A stretch of DNA of 64,000 bases from positions 52,722 through 116,721 of the forward strand of contig JAKCPI010005305.1 in the NCBI GenBank assembly GCA_023213315.1. Reading direction: 5' to 3'. A program made the position numbers and the translations under genes. Position 1 is the stretch's first letter. Every line of letters starts with the position of its first letter. The stretch comes from Euborellia annulipes (Eukaryota > Arthropoda > Insecta > Dermaptera > Anisolabididae). Of the stretch, positions 32,150-43,439 are shown in pieces. Below the pieces are notes generated by a model that saw only the letters and a list, made by a program, of their open reading frames with translations, searched no databases and was not told where the DNA came from.

Positions 32150-32262
32150 GGCAGGGAATTTTTATTTCAAATAATTAACGACTTCACCACAGACGTTTCG
32201 GCACCAGGTCAGCCGAGAGGGAGTTAATTTAATTGAAATAAAAATTAGCTTTACAAGTCTCT
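32150..32262. repeat. Fold-back element with GACGTTTCGG
   Basis: GAATTTTTATTTCAAATAAT and ATTGAAATAAAAATTAGC are facing arms. The centre carries GACGTTTCGGCACCAGGTCAG, the complement of a CTGACC...GAAACGTC core. Confidence 0.55.
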
Positions 32263-32376
32263 TTTTTATAACTCATTCACCATTAAGCTTAGGTTACTGT
32301 TGTTCGCCAAAGATTAGCTAGCCTATACATTATTATTTTTAAGAAAATTGGTCAAAAGATTAATTTTGTGAATTGA

Positions 32377-32508
32377 ATATTAGAATAGGAAGAATAAATG
32401 AGCAAGCAGCTAGTTATATTTCAATTTATTAACAATCCAGGGCCCTGGTTTGTTAATAAATTGAAATATAACTAGCTGCTTGCTCATTTATTCTTCCTAT
32501 TCTAATAT
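32377..32508. repeat. Near-perfect 132-bp palindrome without spacer
   Basis: Symmetry axis at 32442/32443 in CCAGGG|CCCTGG. The arms are 66 bp each with one mismatched pair (32436/32449). They include GAGCAAGCAGCTAG. No ORF. A cruciform is possible. Confidence 0.92.
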
Positions 32509-33360
32509 CAACACTCAGCTATATACCTCCTTCAAATTGAATATTAGATTTAATATCCTTAAAACGATACCTAATATTAGTAGGCCTATATAATAAAATA
32601 AATGTACTAGCTATAGGTAATAAAATTAAAAATACTACTGTAGCTTAAATTTCAAAGTGGCAATATTTATTATTTTACAAGTATTTTTAATGGGCTATTC
32701 AAGAATTATGTAAGCAATTTTTTCATATTCGTTTAAAATTCTTTATGAAAGCAAATTACCCCCTTCCCCTGTCAGCAAAAATAAGCAAATATTATCTCTC
32801 CTCCTAAGAATCTTACGTAATTAGATTTTTATATAAATATATATTATCCAGTATTATTGTATATGAATGAAAAGTCAATTCATTCTTATTTATTTAAGAA
32901 AAATATAGGTAGATACACTGAATGATGCTGAGATTTTATGGTTTAGATAAATATTCAAGAGTGATAGAAGAAAACGAAAATTATTTATTTAATGTTGAAT
33001 TTATAGAATGAACTTGGTTTAAATCGATGACTAATTGTTTATTTTAAAAGTTAAAATATATAATGGAACATCAGAGAAAGAAGGTCGAAGATGTGGATGT
33101 AATTTTTTTTCACATAGTTGCCAAAAAAAAAAAAAAAACTAAATTATATAATATTTATATATAAATATATAGAAGTTTGAAAAGAATTAAATAACCCTTG
33201 ATACAATAAATATACCTACACAGACCTTGATTACTTCTTGAATTTAGCGAAATGGTCGTAACTTTAATGTAGTTAGGCTATATATTATGGCTTTTATATC
33301 CATGGGGAGTTATGGGACCTGCCCGAATTGTTAATTGTAAATTATATTATTTTAATTAAG
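32509..33360. other. Unassigned A+T-rich DNA
   Basis: TAGGCCTA at 32581-32588; poly-A at 33124-33139. Nothing else recognised. Confidence 0.5.
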
Positions 33361-33430
33361 CCTTTGACCTATTGCTCAGAGGTAGAGCATTGAATTCTGA
33401 TACCAAAGGTCAAGGCTGCCAATCCAATTG
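33361..33430 (+). mobile_element. Decayed tRNA-like SINE head
   Basis: GCTCAGAGGTAGAGC fits a tRNA A-box region. GATACCAAAGGTCAAGG parallels the same part of SINE A, but the B box is decayed. Confidence 0.5.
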
Positions 33431-33584
33431 AAATAAATAAAACTAAATGCCTTTTGATGCGTATAGGATCAAATAATTGATCCCTCTCCAAAATGGTCAG
33501 ATATTAAATTAAAAAAAAATTTAAATTTTAAAATTAAAATAGTTAAGAAATATGCCTGGAAATAGATTGTATTTTTTTTTATTG

Positions 33585-33675
33585 ATCTTAAGGTCTTTTC
33601 GACATCGGAGCCATTTACACCCCGTCCCTATTTTGATTGGAATCCTATGCAATTATCGCCAGGGACGGGATACGA
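33585..33675 (-). mobile_element. SINE A 3' part
   Basis: AAGGTCTTTTCGACATCGGA, CCCCGTCCCTATTTTGATTG and AATTATCGCCAGGGACGG match the body of the complete SINE A at 44828-44982 in the same orientation. The tRNA-like head is missing. Confidence 0.7.
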
Positions 33676-33711
33676 ACAAAAGCCAATAGATTGTAATTAA
33701 TAAGAAACGTT

Positions 33712-33755
33712 TAAAATCTCTATGACCGAAAATGCCGAAGACTATTAAAAAAAAA
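33712..33755 (+). mobile_element. SINE C tail fragment
   Basis: TATGACCGAAAATGCCGAAG followed by poly-A matches the SINE C tail at about 47655-47692. Confidence 0.5.
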
Positions 33756-33950
33756 ATAGGTTAAAAACAAATTTGTTTTTGTTATTTAGAAATAACTATG
33801 CGAAATTAACATATACAGGATATATAAATAATACTGGTTTAGTTTTAATGATGAGAAGTCTAAATATTGTTATAAGTTAGAGAACTCATTTTCTGTTTAT
33901 TATTGGTTTAAATCAGAATATAGGTCTAACGATAGGAGGAGATTAAAAGA

Positions 33951-34315
33951 AGGCCTCGAGGTGGTTTAGGCGCCGAAGCTTCGACCCCCTCCTAAGAAGG
34001 AATCATCAGAAGACGGAGTTTATTCTTAGCCTAACACACGGTTCATAGCTTCGTATATTTATAAAACATCGGCGGCCGCGTGTCTGTGTATTTTTAACGC
34101 AATTAACTTGCGCTCTCTTTCCTTTGCCTCGTGGCTTAAACCAAGTTCGATGGACAATCAAAGTCGAGACGCCTCTGCCAAAAACCACCGGAAGACCAAA
34201 TTCAGCCCAGGGCCGTTTTGTATCCGAAAAAAAAACGGTGCCAATGGTGCAAGCCGTATATGTGTTGAGAGCGTCTAGAAGACGACTTAATAAGGAAACC
34301 TGTCTATGAAAGGCA
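33951..34315. other. G+C-rich unique island
   Basis: About 365 bp of distinctly higher G+C, with words such as GGCGCCGAAGCTTCG and GGCGGCCGCG. Overlapping 60-61-codon ORFs occur on both strands, but neither has splice or family support. It could be an exon with unclear borders, a promoter or a conserved non-coding element. Confidence 0.35.
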
Positions 34316-35330
34316 AATTTAGTATATTAAATAGGAAATGTTATTTAAAATAGATAGGTGAACTTCAATTGATTATGTAGAGTTTAGTAAGCAATGTCAA
34401 ACTTTAACTAAAATTATTGTTTGAATTTAATGGGATCGTTGCGATTAAGCAACGCAATATTGGGATAAAAGATCCCCAAGGAACAAGAGAGTTGGAAATA
34501 TAAATATATTTGTATCTTAAGTCAAAATGGCCTCTGAATCCGAAAGTGACTAAAATTGAAATACTGAAGACAAAAATATAAAATATTGTAAGTAAAGGGT
34601 TCTAGTCAAAATATTTTAATTTGAATAAAAATAAATATATACAATAAGTAGTCTATTTAATGTTAAAATAAATTCAGTTCTTAAATGCAGAATAGAAATT
34701 AAATAAAAAAAAAAAAAAGTATTCTTGGAATGAATAAAAAGGAAAAACTTGAACGCCAGGTTAGTAGGCAACCAGCGAAACAAAAGAGTCAAATGTATTG
34801 CTTGCCTATCAGAATATGAGTAATATTAAATTTTTTATTTAAAAATAATAAACAATAGCTTGTTTTAACCAGAATTTACTCTCCTCTTTCTTCTTTCCTC
34901 ATATATATTATTCCCGCGGTGCGGGAACTCTCCTCTTTACTTGTAAAACAGAATTATTATGGATTAGATTATAGGTATTTCAAATAAAAAATTTTTATTT
35001 TCGTTTCGTTTTTTTTTTTTTTTTATTCTTCACAAATTAATTTGTAGGAGAATTAAAATAATATTCTAATTATTTCATTTTTATGTCGAGAGAAAGCACG
35101 ATGAAAGCTCTCGAAGGTGGCACCGAGGCCCATCGGTACAATAACAATAAAATATATATTAATACTTAAAAACCCCTAAATGACCTCAGTAGTAAGATTA
35201 TTTTCTAGAGAATATTAATTTTTGGAAAAAAAATATATGTAGGAACGATTTTATGATTAATATTCTGGAACGTAAAGTAGTCAGAAAGAAAGGGGAGAAA
35301 AAGTTAGCAAATTAATCTGTTGAGCTCCAT
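34316..35330. other. Unassigned A+T-rich DNA
   Basis: CCCGCGGTGCGGG at 34913-34925 mirrors 9273-9285. A T-run lies at 35010-35024. Confidence 0.5.
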
Positions 35331-35420
35331 GACGTGCCATTATTACGCAAATATGAAAAGAAATGCATAGGAGAATCTGCTGAGAGAGTCAAGGCGCCGC
35401 GACGCGTCGTGATAAGCAAA
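35331..35420. promoter_or_regulatory. Candidate conserved non-coding element
   Basis: Complex unique stretch with ATTACGCAAATATG and GGCGCCGCGACGCGTCGTG. The latter contains the palindrome CGACGCGTCG. Confidence 0.25.
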
Positions 35421-35789
35421 TAAATTTTAGGGAAATAATCATTTATTTATAAATCAAGGTATTATTATACCTAAATGAATATATTACGCTAGAAAAGAAT
35501 TTAAGAAATTCGAAATAAGATGGATTTTTCTTTAAAAGGAATGACCTTGATATGTACCCGAACCTTTAGGTCTAAAGGCCATTACCCAAACCACTTGTCC
35601 ACCAATTCTTGATGTATTTATTTTCTTAAACAATATTCAATCATATAAAATTACAATTTGAAATGATTTTGAAATTAGGTGAACAAATCCTGTTTATTTT
35701 ACAACAACAATTTGATTCCATAATAAAATGTGAAACAAATGTATTAAATTCAATACGGGTTTGTTATTTTATAAGTGATTTATGGTATT

Positions 35790-36050
35790 TAAGAGGAAAG
35801 AATATAAACAGTATCCATACGTAGAGAGTTGGGCCGTCGACAAGTCGTTTCGAAGAGCCTTTGAAAGGCGACAAAACTTGACCTAAAAACCTTCGGAACA
35901 TAAACCGAGAGGTAAGAGCCCAATTTATTTGGATATGGAAGAGTTAATGCATCCCTAACCGACGGCAATCTAAAGACCAAGCAGTCTGCTTCCAGATGCC
36001 TCGAGGAGATAGCACTAAACAACGTAGGCGGAATAGAAAGACGATTAGTA
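35790..36050. other. G+C-rich unique island with a donor-like site
   Basis: High-complexity block. GAGAG|GTAAGAG at about 35890 resembles a + strand donor, but the frame before it is interrupted by a TAA. A 77-codon minus-strand ORF (starting MFSAISSRHLEADC) overlaps and has no recognised family. Undecided between an exon relic and a conserved non-coding element. Confidence 0.3.
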
Positions 36051-36229
36051 TGAGTAGGAAGGAAAAATGATTGTCATTTGTTTTTATTTATAAATAAAAA
36101 AAATAAATATTAAAAGATGATTCATGGGTTTAGTGTGAATTGTCTACCTACTAAACAAGAATTATAATATTTGCTGATGCAAATGTCAACGTTGAAAAAC
36201 GCACTTTCTAATTATCAACGCTGATTTGA

Positions 36230-36460
36230 CAGAGCTTCTTAATTGATTCTGAAGTGAATGTGTTTTTATGTTTTTGTTAACACTTCCGAAGTAGCACAGG
36301 AAGGAGTTCCTGTGTGGTACTTTCGCTGAATATTGCGTCAGTGGGAATATATGGCGAGCCAAATAGACCGAAGCATGATGGACAGAACCACTTCGATATT
36401 ACATTATTGATATAATAAGTTTTAGTGCGTGAATCCTACAAAGACCCGATTGGGTTCAAT
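36230..36460. promoter_or_regulatory. Candidate regulatory island with ETS-like palindrome
   Basis: CACAGGAAGGAGTTCCTGTG (36296-36315) contains two inverted AGGAA/TTCCT ETS-like cores, and CACTTCCGAAG lies just before it. Unique, complex sequence without a good ORF. Confidence 0.35.
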
Positions 36461-36701
36461 GCCAGATTTATTTATTTTTATTAAATAAACAACGCAAAAA
36501 AAAATTTCTTATTTTCTTGAAGAATGAATATATGAATTCATTTAATAAAAGAAACTTTCGCTTTTTGATAAGATAAAGTTTTTAGTGATTTTATAGGGAT
36601 TCCTATCAAATAGAACGATTACCAATTACCTACTAAATGATATTATAGTAAAAATAAATATTCGTAATACAATGATTGTTATGTATTATTATTAAGGAAA
36701 G

Positions 36702-37018
36702 GAGAAATACAGTCAGGGAAATTTTTAATTATTTTTAGATGACATTTCGGACGTCAATCACGTCTTTCTTCGGAACCAGATATTTACGTGGGAAGAGCTC
36801 TAATAGTTCCTTTTTGGGGAAAAGGAACCAAGGAAATCTCCATACACAAGATGATATTTTAAATATTTTATGAATATTTAATTACACACATGACAACATC
36901 CACGGGTATATATATCTTACCCATCTTTGGTCCCGAAGAAGGACGCGAATAACGTTCGAAACGTCAATTAAAAAATTTTTTTATTTTTCCTGAAAGCAAA
37001 TCTTCTTTGTATAATAAT
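36702..37018. repeat. Fold-back element with inverted CCGAAGAA...GAAACGTC arms
   Basis: The left arm, read on minus, has TTCCGAAGAAAGACGTGATT and CCGAAATGTCATC. The right arm, on plus, has CCCGAAGAAGGACGCGAATA and CGAAACGTCAATT. Both continue into TAAAAATTTTTCC-like tails. Confidence 0.65.
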
Positions 37019-37168
37019 AAATATCCTTATAACTTTGGACACCATTATTAAATCTTAATGCAATAAATAAGGATGGGATGTATTCAAAGTATTCTATAGT
37101 TATTTCCCTTTCCAAAAAGAATTTTCAGTTAAATATTGACGAAGCTATGAACAAAAAAAGCTATTAAA

Positions 37169-37419
37169 CCCGAGGAAAAATGATTAAAAATGATCGAGGG
37201 ATCCACACGCCCAGAGCTAGTCTGCTTAGTGAACCTTTAGGGACACATAGGATTACACACGCCCGCATCAGCGACACAAACAGTAGATCGAAAGTGACCA
37301 GAAGAAAACTGGGTGTTCCTGGTGCCGGCGTGTGGATCCCTGGGTGTCCCTAAAGGTTCACTATGAGACTAGCTGGGGAGTATGGATCCCTCGATCATTT
37401 TTAATCATTTTTACTCGGG
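37169..37419. repeat. Inverted repeat with ~80-bp arms
   Basis: CCCGAGGAAAAATGATTAAA through CCTTTAGGGACAC (37169-37248) is inverted at about 37344-37419, with a few differences in ATCCACACGCCC versus ATCCATACTCCCC. GGATCCACACGCC-type motifs also recur in the loop. Confidence 0.8.
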
Positions 37420-37427
37420 AAGTTCCT

Positions 37428-37584
37428 TTAACCAAATAAATATAAGAAAGTTTTCAAGTTTTATACACACACTAATATATGCTAGTATTTTAGTTTTTAT
37501 ATTAATTAATTATAATATTATAATTAGCAGCATAATTTTATGACTGCAAAAAACCATCTTCAAAATTTTCTTATATTTGGTTAA
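37428..37584. repeat. Inverted repeat with ~28-bp arms
   Basis: TTTAACCAAATAAATATAAG (37428-37447) and CTTATATTTGGTTAA (37570-37584) face each other, adjoining the preceding inverted repeat. Confidence 0.6.
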
Positions 37585-39356
37585 AGTGTGACTTTGATCA
37601 TTTTTTTATTCATAACCGTTGATATTTAATTAATTACTATGCATGGATGCTTTTTGCAAAGATAAATAAACAGCTCTAGAATATCTTGAACATGGGTTTT
37701 TTGTATTAAGGATTGATAATATTAGAGGTATCTAAAATTGAAAAAACTTTTCTGACCTTTTGGCATCATGAGGAACCTCTAAATTACTTCCGATTGGACT
37801 GAACTTTAAAAAAAAGATGAGAAAATGGAAAAATCAAACAGTTACAAAATGTATAACGACCGCCCTTATATCATTTATTTGTAAATATTTCGCTCGTCCT
37901 GAAGCTTATATAAAACCCTATTTATTTGATGAATGCTTCCATTAAATCATCTTGAACTGAATAGGCGTCAGACAGTGAGAAATATTTGTAAATAATTGAT
38001 ATAGGATTGTGCTTATATTGATAACTGTTTGATTATTTTCTTAGTACTGTATAAACCTATATAACGTAGATTTCTACATCCTATGGGAAAATTAAATTCA
38101 ACTGCTTTGATATTGTTTTAAAATATAATTTTTGAAATAATGAAGTATGATGATGAGATGGGACTATTTTTTGGTCTACCAATAAATTCTTCAAACCAAA
38201 AATCTGATGATTAGAATGAGATATAATTTAATTATTAACCCAGAATTACTGGCTAGTAAAATAATTGATTTGATAAAAATTAAAATTTTTTAAAGAATAC
38301 AATAGAGAAAGGAAAATTAAATTTAAAAAATTTATGTTATTAATAAATCGAACGGTTAATTATTCTTATTACGATATTATTTATTCCTATTGAATATGAA
38401 AGCTTTTTGTGACACTCACTCGTTTACATAATATTTTATCATGTAAATGAAAGGTATAAATAAACCGAAAGTGTATAAAAAACGATATCCGTTAGATAGA
38501 GTTGATCGTTTCTTATTATAGCAAAAGATACCCCACCCTCCACTTGTTTCGAAATGAATGGAGCTCCTTGTCTGGATGCGAAAGGGTCGGAGGAAAAAAA
38601 AGGGAGAGAAATATCTCAAGGAGATAATCAGTAAACAACCTGCCAAGTTTTGGACCAAACGTGATGACAATGATGAACCCATAAAAAAATGTTTAAATCT
38701 TCTCTAAAAATATAAGTATTTTGAGTATAGAATCCTAAAAAGATATGGTTCATACAAAAGAAACAAATTCAAAATGAAAAAGTGCTATAATTATGGCTAT
38801 AAAAGAAAATTAAAAGTATTTCCAAAATTAAAAAATGTTGAGTATTCGTTTCGTAATATGAAAAAAAGTATAGTTTTTTTTTTAAGAATGTAGAGAGATT
38901 TTTAAAGTTAAATAATGGTGTTTACCAAATTTAAGTAAAACAAAGGATATATTATGAATTTATATTTTTTTTCTATTAAAATGGATTTTAAAGTCAGCAT
39001 TAATCTGATATGTCAAATTGTATGGAATAATGAATTTATTTTTGAATGATTTGCTAAAAATCAATATTATTAAAAAATATATAGACCTATAGAGATATTT
39101 TTTAAAAATGTTTTAATACAAAAATATTGCCTCATTTATCAAACCATTATTTTAAATAAAAAACAATCATTTATCAATTTCCTTCAACCCAATGGCTAAC
39201 TGCCGAAAGGGAAACAATAAAAAAAAAAAAATTTCCTTCAAAAAAAATAACAAATAAGCCTATATGTTTTCTAAGTATTCACATATCTATATAAATTAAT
39301 TAAATACATATTACAAAAAAAATAAATAATCCGGATCTGTAGCAAAGCTAAGAAAG
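37585..39356. other. Unassigned A+T-rich DNA
   Basis: Nothing recognised. The 88-codon minus ORF near 38416-38682 is hydrophobic and low in complexity. Confidence 0.45.
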
Positions 39357-39755
39357 ACTTAGGGTGCGCGTCTCGAAAAGCCGTTAGAAAAAGATTCACT
39401 ACCTAGTTACTCTAGGCGGCAAGAATGGATGGCGTTAGTTTTTCCTATAGGGATACAAGGGATTAATTCCATTTCATTTGATTAATTAAGGGTAAAAAAT
39501 TAATTATTTTTTAACACAATGATTAGTAATTTAATTATCTATAAGATATAGAGCGAATTTTTTAAAAATATATTTTATTTGATGCGATTAATCTAAAAAA
39601 AAAATTTATTTTTTCGAAAATCAAAAAACGGGCTTCTATAGGTTGTAGATATTTTAAATAGCTTTAATTTAAAAAAAAAATTGAAGTCAATAGCTTCAAA
39701 ATTGTGGCCGCTGGAAACTCCCAAAATTAGCACTCCGAGACGCTCACCTTAAGAT
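39357..39755. mobile_element. Possible miniature element with ~18-bp inverted ends
   Basis: CTTAGGGTGCGCGTCTCG at the left and, inverted, CTTAAGGTGAGCGTCTCGG at the right. No clear target duplication; interior without ORF. Confidence 0.4.
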
Positions 39756-41023
39756 TAGTAATTTCTCGGAAGGTAAATTTTGGAAAAAAAAGTCCCAAAA
39801 TAAAAAATGCCCCTTAGAGTAATGACGACAGGATTCAATCCGAGTCACGCCAAACCAATTAAGAAATTAATCTTTATTTATAGTAATACCAAAAAGAAAA
39901 AAAAAATTAGATGTCTTACATACCAAAAAAAAATAAATTTTCAATCTGACTATAATCACAATCAAACATTTCCTAACAACTAAAAGAGTTTGGTGAGATG
40001 TGAATTTGATTTAAATAAGCTCCCCTCCTGTTTCGATTATCGAAATTAATTGAATTCTGTGAATTAACTATAGAGATCAATGATAATCTGAATTTATAGA
40101 GAGAATAATTGTAAATGATACCTATGAATAAAACAAATTATAGGGACAATTAAAGTGTAGCCAACTTAATTGGGCAGTGGTAACCATATATAATATATTT
40201 AATCATGTCTAATATACTTCAGAAATAATTCTGGGAAAGAAGAGAAACGATTTAAGAGGAAAGAAAATTTGAAATTATAAGTAGATGATCAGCCTTGTAT
40301 TATGAATATATGCTATTATATTCACTGTTAAAAATTACCAAGGGATATTCATAAACCGTATATGAAGTCTTAACTACTAAAAAATGAATTTTCATAAAAC
40401 AATTTATTAACACTAGTTAAAAAAGACGCCTCTCGAGAGGTTTGAAGTCGAGCTCTTATATTTTAACACTTATATATAAGAACATCATACTTTTTAAGCT
40501 ACTTAAATTTGATTTATATTTTTTTTTTACTAAATAAACTAGGCTATTATAGTAGGCCTATATGAATTTGATTTCACAAAATGGGTATATGAAAATCCAA
40601 TCACGAGAGTATATGAAAAACGATTGAAATATCATATTTTTTTTTACAGTGTTATTTATTTTTTAGTCACATTTTTTATTGCCTGTTTTAATTATTTCAA
40701 TTAATCAATAATTTTAGAGAAAAAAGTCGTAAGAGAGACCTTTGGATAATATATTTCTCAGCAAAGATTTATGATTTTGTTATAGTAAAGATATGGGCGT
40801 GATAAGGCGTCAGGTGGCATTATTTTGGAATCGATGATAAGCGGTACGTCATACAAAAAGACGGAATAAAATAAAGTTGAGGAATTTCGTAATCGTTAAT
40901 CAAACATTGTAGTGTAAATAATATTGTTTATGGGATAAATATAATACCCCAAATTCTAGCTATGCTAGATGATTAATGATTAAGTTTAATAAAATAAAAT
41001 GGAAGTTTCGAAGAAAAATTTAC
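39756..41023. other. Unassigned A+T-rich DNA, intron if the micro-exon is real
   Basis: Nothing recognised except TAGGCCTA at 40553-40560. Confidence 0.45.
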
Positions 41024-41070
41024 CTTCTGTTGCGTGTATCGTCGTCATCCGCGGAAGGGGCACCTGCATC
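41024..41070 (-). CDS. Candidate 47-bp coding micro-exon
   Basis: On the minus strand a strong acceptor (TTTTTTCTTTATTTTAG, AG at 41072-41071) precedes GATGCAGGTGCC. The segment ends CAACAGAAG at a donor GTAAAT (from 41023). Its ~57% G+C contrasts sharply with A+T-rich flanks. Frame 1 reads DAGAPSADDDDTRNR, an acidic, disordered-looking peptide. Frame 2 (MQVPLPRMTTIHATE) is also open; frame 3 has a stop. The length is not a multiple of 3, so skipping would shift the frame. The parent gene is unknown and its other exons must lie elsewhere or be undetected. Confidence 0.55.
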
Positions 41071-41907
41071 CTAAAATAAAGAAAAAAATTAAAATTAATA
41101 TTATTTCAAATTTTTATGTTAGAAAGAGAAAGTATTGAAAAAATGTATTATTTTTGGAAGCATTAATTTGATCTAAACAGTAACAAACGAAGAATTAGTT
41201 GATCATTAGTTAGATCCTTACAAGGGATGCTCTTGGTCATCGGGTTGACACTGAGTGTGCTTGACACAAAAGTTAAGAGAGAATATTTGAGAGTGTGTAG
41301 TGCGTTCACGTGGTCACACGCACATTTATAGAGACAAGGTCATCTTCGATTGATGTCTAAAAATGGTCAAACCGATTGAAAGATTTTGGGGGGAGAAATG
41401 TTTTAAAATGAAAACATTTTGTGGGGAATTAGTTTAATTTAAAAAGACCCGGAGACAGCAGTTTGATGATCGAAAAGAGATTAGAGAGCGTAGCGAGTAG
41501 ACCTGAAGGAAATTGTTAGCTAAATCACCAATGCGGGCTAATTAATTATTATATAACTAGACTTCTGAAATGTATGTCCTGTTAGAGAAATATAGTCATT
41601 TTTTATATAAAGAAAGTGAAGTCGAGATTTTCAACATCTTATTATTAGACTAGTTGCGAACAAAATAACGAAAGTGAATTTTTAACTAAACACGATGACT
41701 ATTATTATAATTGATTCGTAATAAAAATGGAATCTAAATAATAATAATGATGAAAATATTTTATAAATTTTATTTTGAAATGGACAGGGGGATAATTTCA
41801 GTCTTTAAATATTTTAATAATTCTATGATGATGATCCAGGTGGTTAGATGGTCAAGAGAACTATCTAGTAATTCAAGAATTTTGATTTCACGAAGCGCTT
41901 AATGTAT
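41071..41907. other. Non-coding DNA upstream of the micro-exon
   Basis: 41210-41520 is moderately complex (GTGCGTTCACGTGGTCACAC), possibly regulatory; no ORF or repeat family recognised. Confidence 0.4.
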
Positions 41908-42040
41908 AAAAATCTGGTGTGACTGGCGCACAGCACACAACTTTCGATTACCGAAGGTAAGAGTGCTTGTCACATCAGATTTTTTGTGTCGACATGTATT
42001 TAATTTCCGACAGTACGGTATATTAGATTTTTAAAATGTA
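41908..42040 (+). mobile_element. Solo HX head with inverted loop
   Basis: Outer arms are normal, but the inner hairpin reads CAACTTTCGATTACCGAAGG then TAAGAG, the reverse complement of the usual TCTCTTACCTTCGGTAATCG. One inner arm is lost. It stops about 70 bp after the head and abuts the next HX copy. Confidence 0.88.
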
Positions 42041-42738
42041 AAAAAATCTGGTGTGACTGGCGCACAGCACACAACTTTCTCTTACCTTAGGTAATCGAAA
42101 GTTGTGTACTGTGCTTGTCACACCAGATTTTTTGTGTCGACATATATTTAGTTCCCGACAGTAAGGAACATATGAATTCAGATGTAAAATTTATAAGTAT
42201 GAGAAAATATTTATATTTTGTTACCATGGCAACCATTTCTCCTATCTTCCCTATGAAATACAAGAGTAAAGTGGTCTTCAGAAGATTTCAATCGCAAAAT
42301 GAGAATATACATTTTAAAGAGCATCTAAAAAATAATTGATTTTTGAATTTTAAAAAAATCGTTGAAGCAAATTTTGAGAAAATCGAAAAAAACTGAAAAA
42401 GTACATCAGTAAAGTACTAGTAATCTTTGGCCGATTTTGATTAAAAGCTTATTTTTCCGGTCCCGGGGGGTGTTTAAGTTAAATATAGAATTTCAACCTC
42501 GTAGCTCAATTCCTTCATGCTTAAAATTGAACACACACCCACCCACCCACCCACCCACACACAGACACACACACACACACACACACACAGACAGACCATG
42601 TCGCGAAAACCACTTTTTGGATTCAGGGGACCTCAAAACGTGAAGATCCATCAAAATCTCGACATCGAATTTTTGACATGAATCCAATACTTTCTCTCTA
42701 TATATATATTACATATATACATAGGTAAGAGAAAGTAA
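42041..42738 (+). mobile_element. HX repeat, full length
   Basis: Head hairpin 42041-42135, X-box 42220-42233, CCCA plus CA microsatellite at 42533-42588, 3' block and end GGTAAGAGAAAGTAATT. Confidence 0.92.
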
Positions 42739-42756
42739 TTATAAGTAGGCCTCTGG

Positions 42757-43291
42757 CAAAATATTTTTATTTTGTTACCATGGCAACAATTTCTCCTATC
42801 TTTCCTATGGAGAACAAGAATAAAGTGGTCTTCAGAAGATTTCAATGACAAAATGAGAATATACATTTTGTAGAGCATCTAAAAAAGAATTGATTTTTGG
42901 TTTTTAATAAAAATCTTTGGAGCGAATTTTGAGAAAATAGAAAAAAAAAACTGAAAAAGTGCATCAGTAAAGTACTAGTACTCTTTGGCGGATTTTGTTC
43001 AAAAGCTTCGTGTCTCGTCCCATGGGGGTGCCTAACTTAAATATAAAATTTCAACCTCCTAGCTCTTTTCGTTCTTAAGATATTTTGTTCACAGACAGAC
43101 ACACAGCCAGACAGACAGACACACAGACAGACCATGTCGCGGAAACCACTTTTTTGGATTCAGGGGACCTCAAAACGTGTATATCCATCAAAATCTCGAC
43201 ATCGAATTTTTGACATGAATCCAATACTTTCTCTATATATATATATATATATATATATTAACATATATATAGAGGTAAGAGAAAGTAAAAA
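42757..43291 (+). mobile_element. HX repeat, 5'-truncated
   Basis: It begins just before the X-box (42774-42787), so the head hairpin is absent. CCCATGGGGGTG variant, with ACAGACAG-type microsatellite, (TA)n and 3' end GGTAAGAGAAAGTAAAAA. Confidence 0.9.
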
Positions 43292-43321
43292 GAGATTGAT
43301 TATTAATCGAAATTAAAGAAT

Positions 43322-43344
43322 AGAGAGAGAGAGAGAGAGAGAGA
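43322..43344. repeat. (GA)n microsatellite
   Basis: Eleven GA repeats directly downstream of an HX copy. Confidence 0.9.
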
Positions 43345-43439
43345 TTACGTTAATTTAATCTTTCAACATTTGACAGAATGAATATATTTGAAAGTAGGTA
43401 GAATAATTATTACGAAAAGCTATATTGAAAGGGAGAGAG

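Noticed and set aside
34006..34309. Overlapping 60-61-codon ORFs on both strands
   Set aside because: Mutually overlapping, without splice context or family resemblance; the island is kept as unassigned.
35789..36022. 77-codon minus-strand ORF
   Set aside because: No recognised domain and no splice context; best explained by locally higher G+C.
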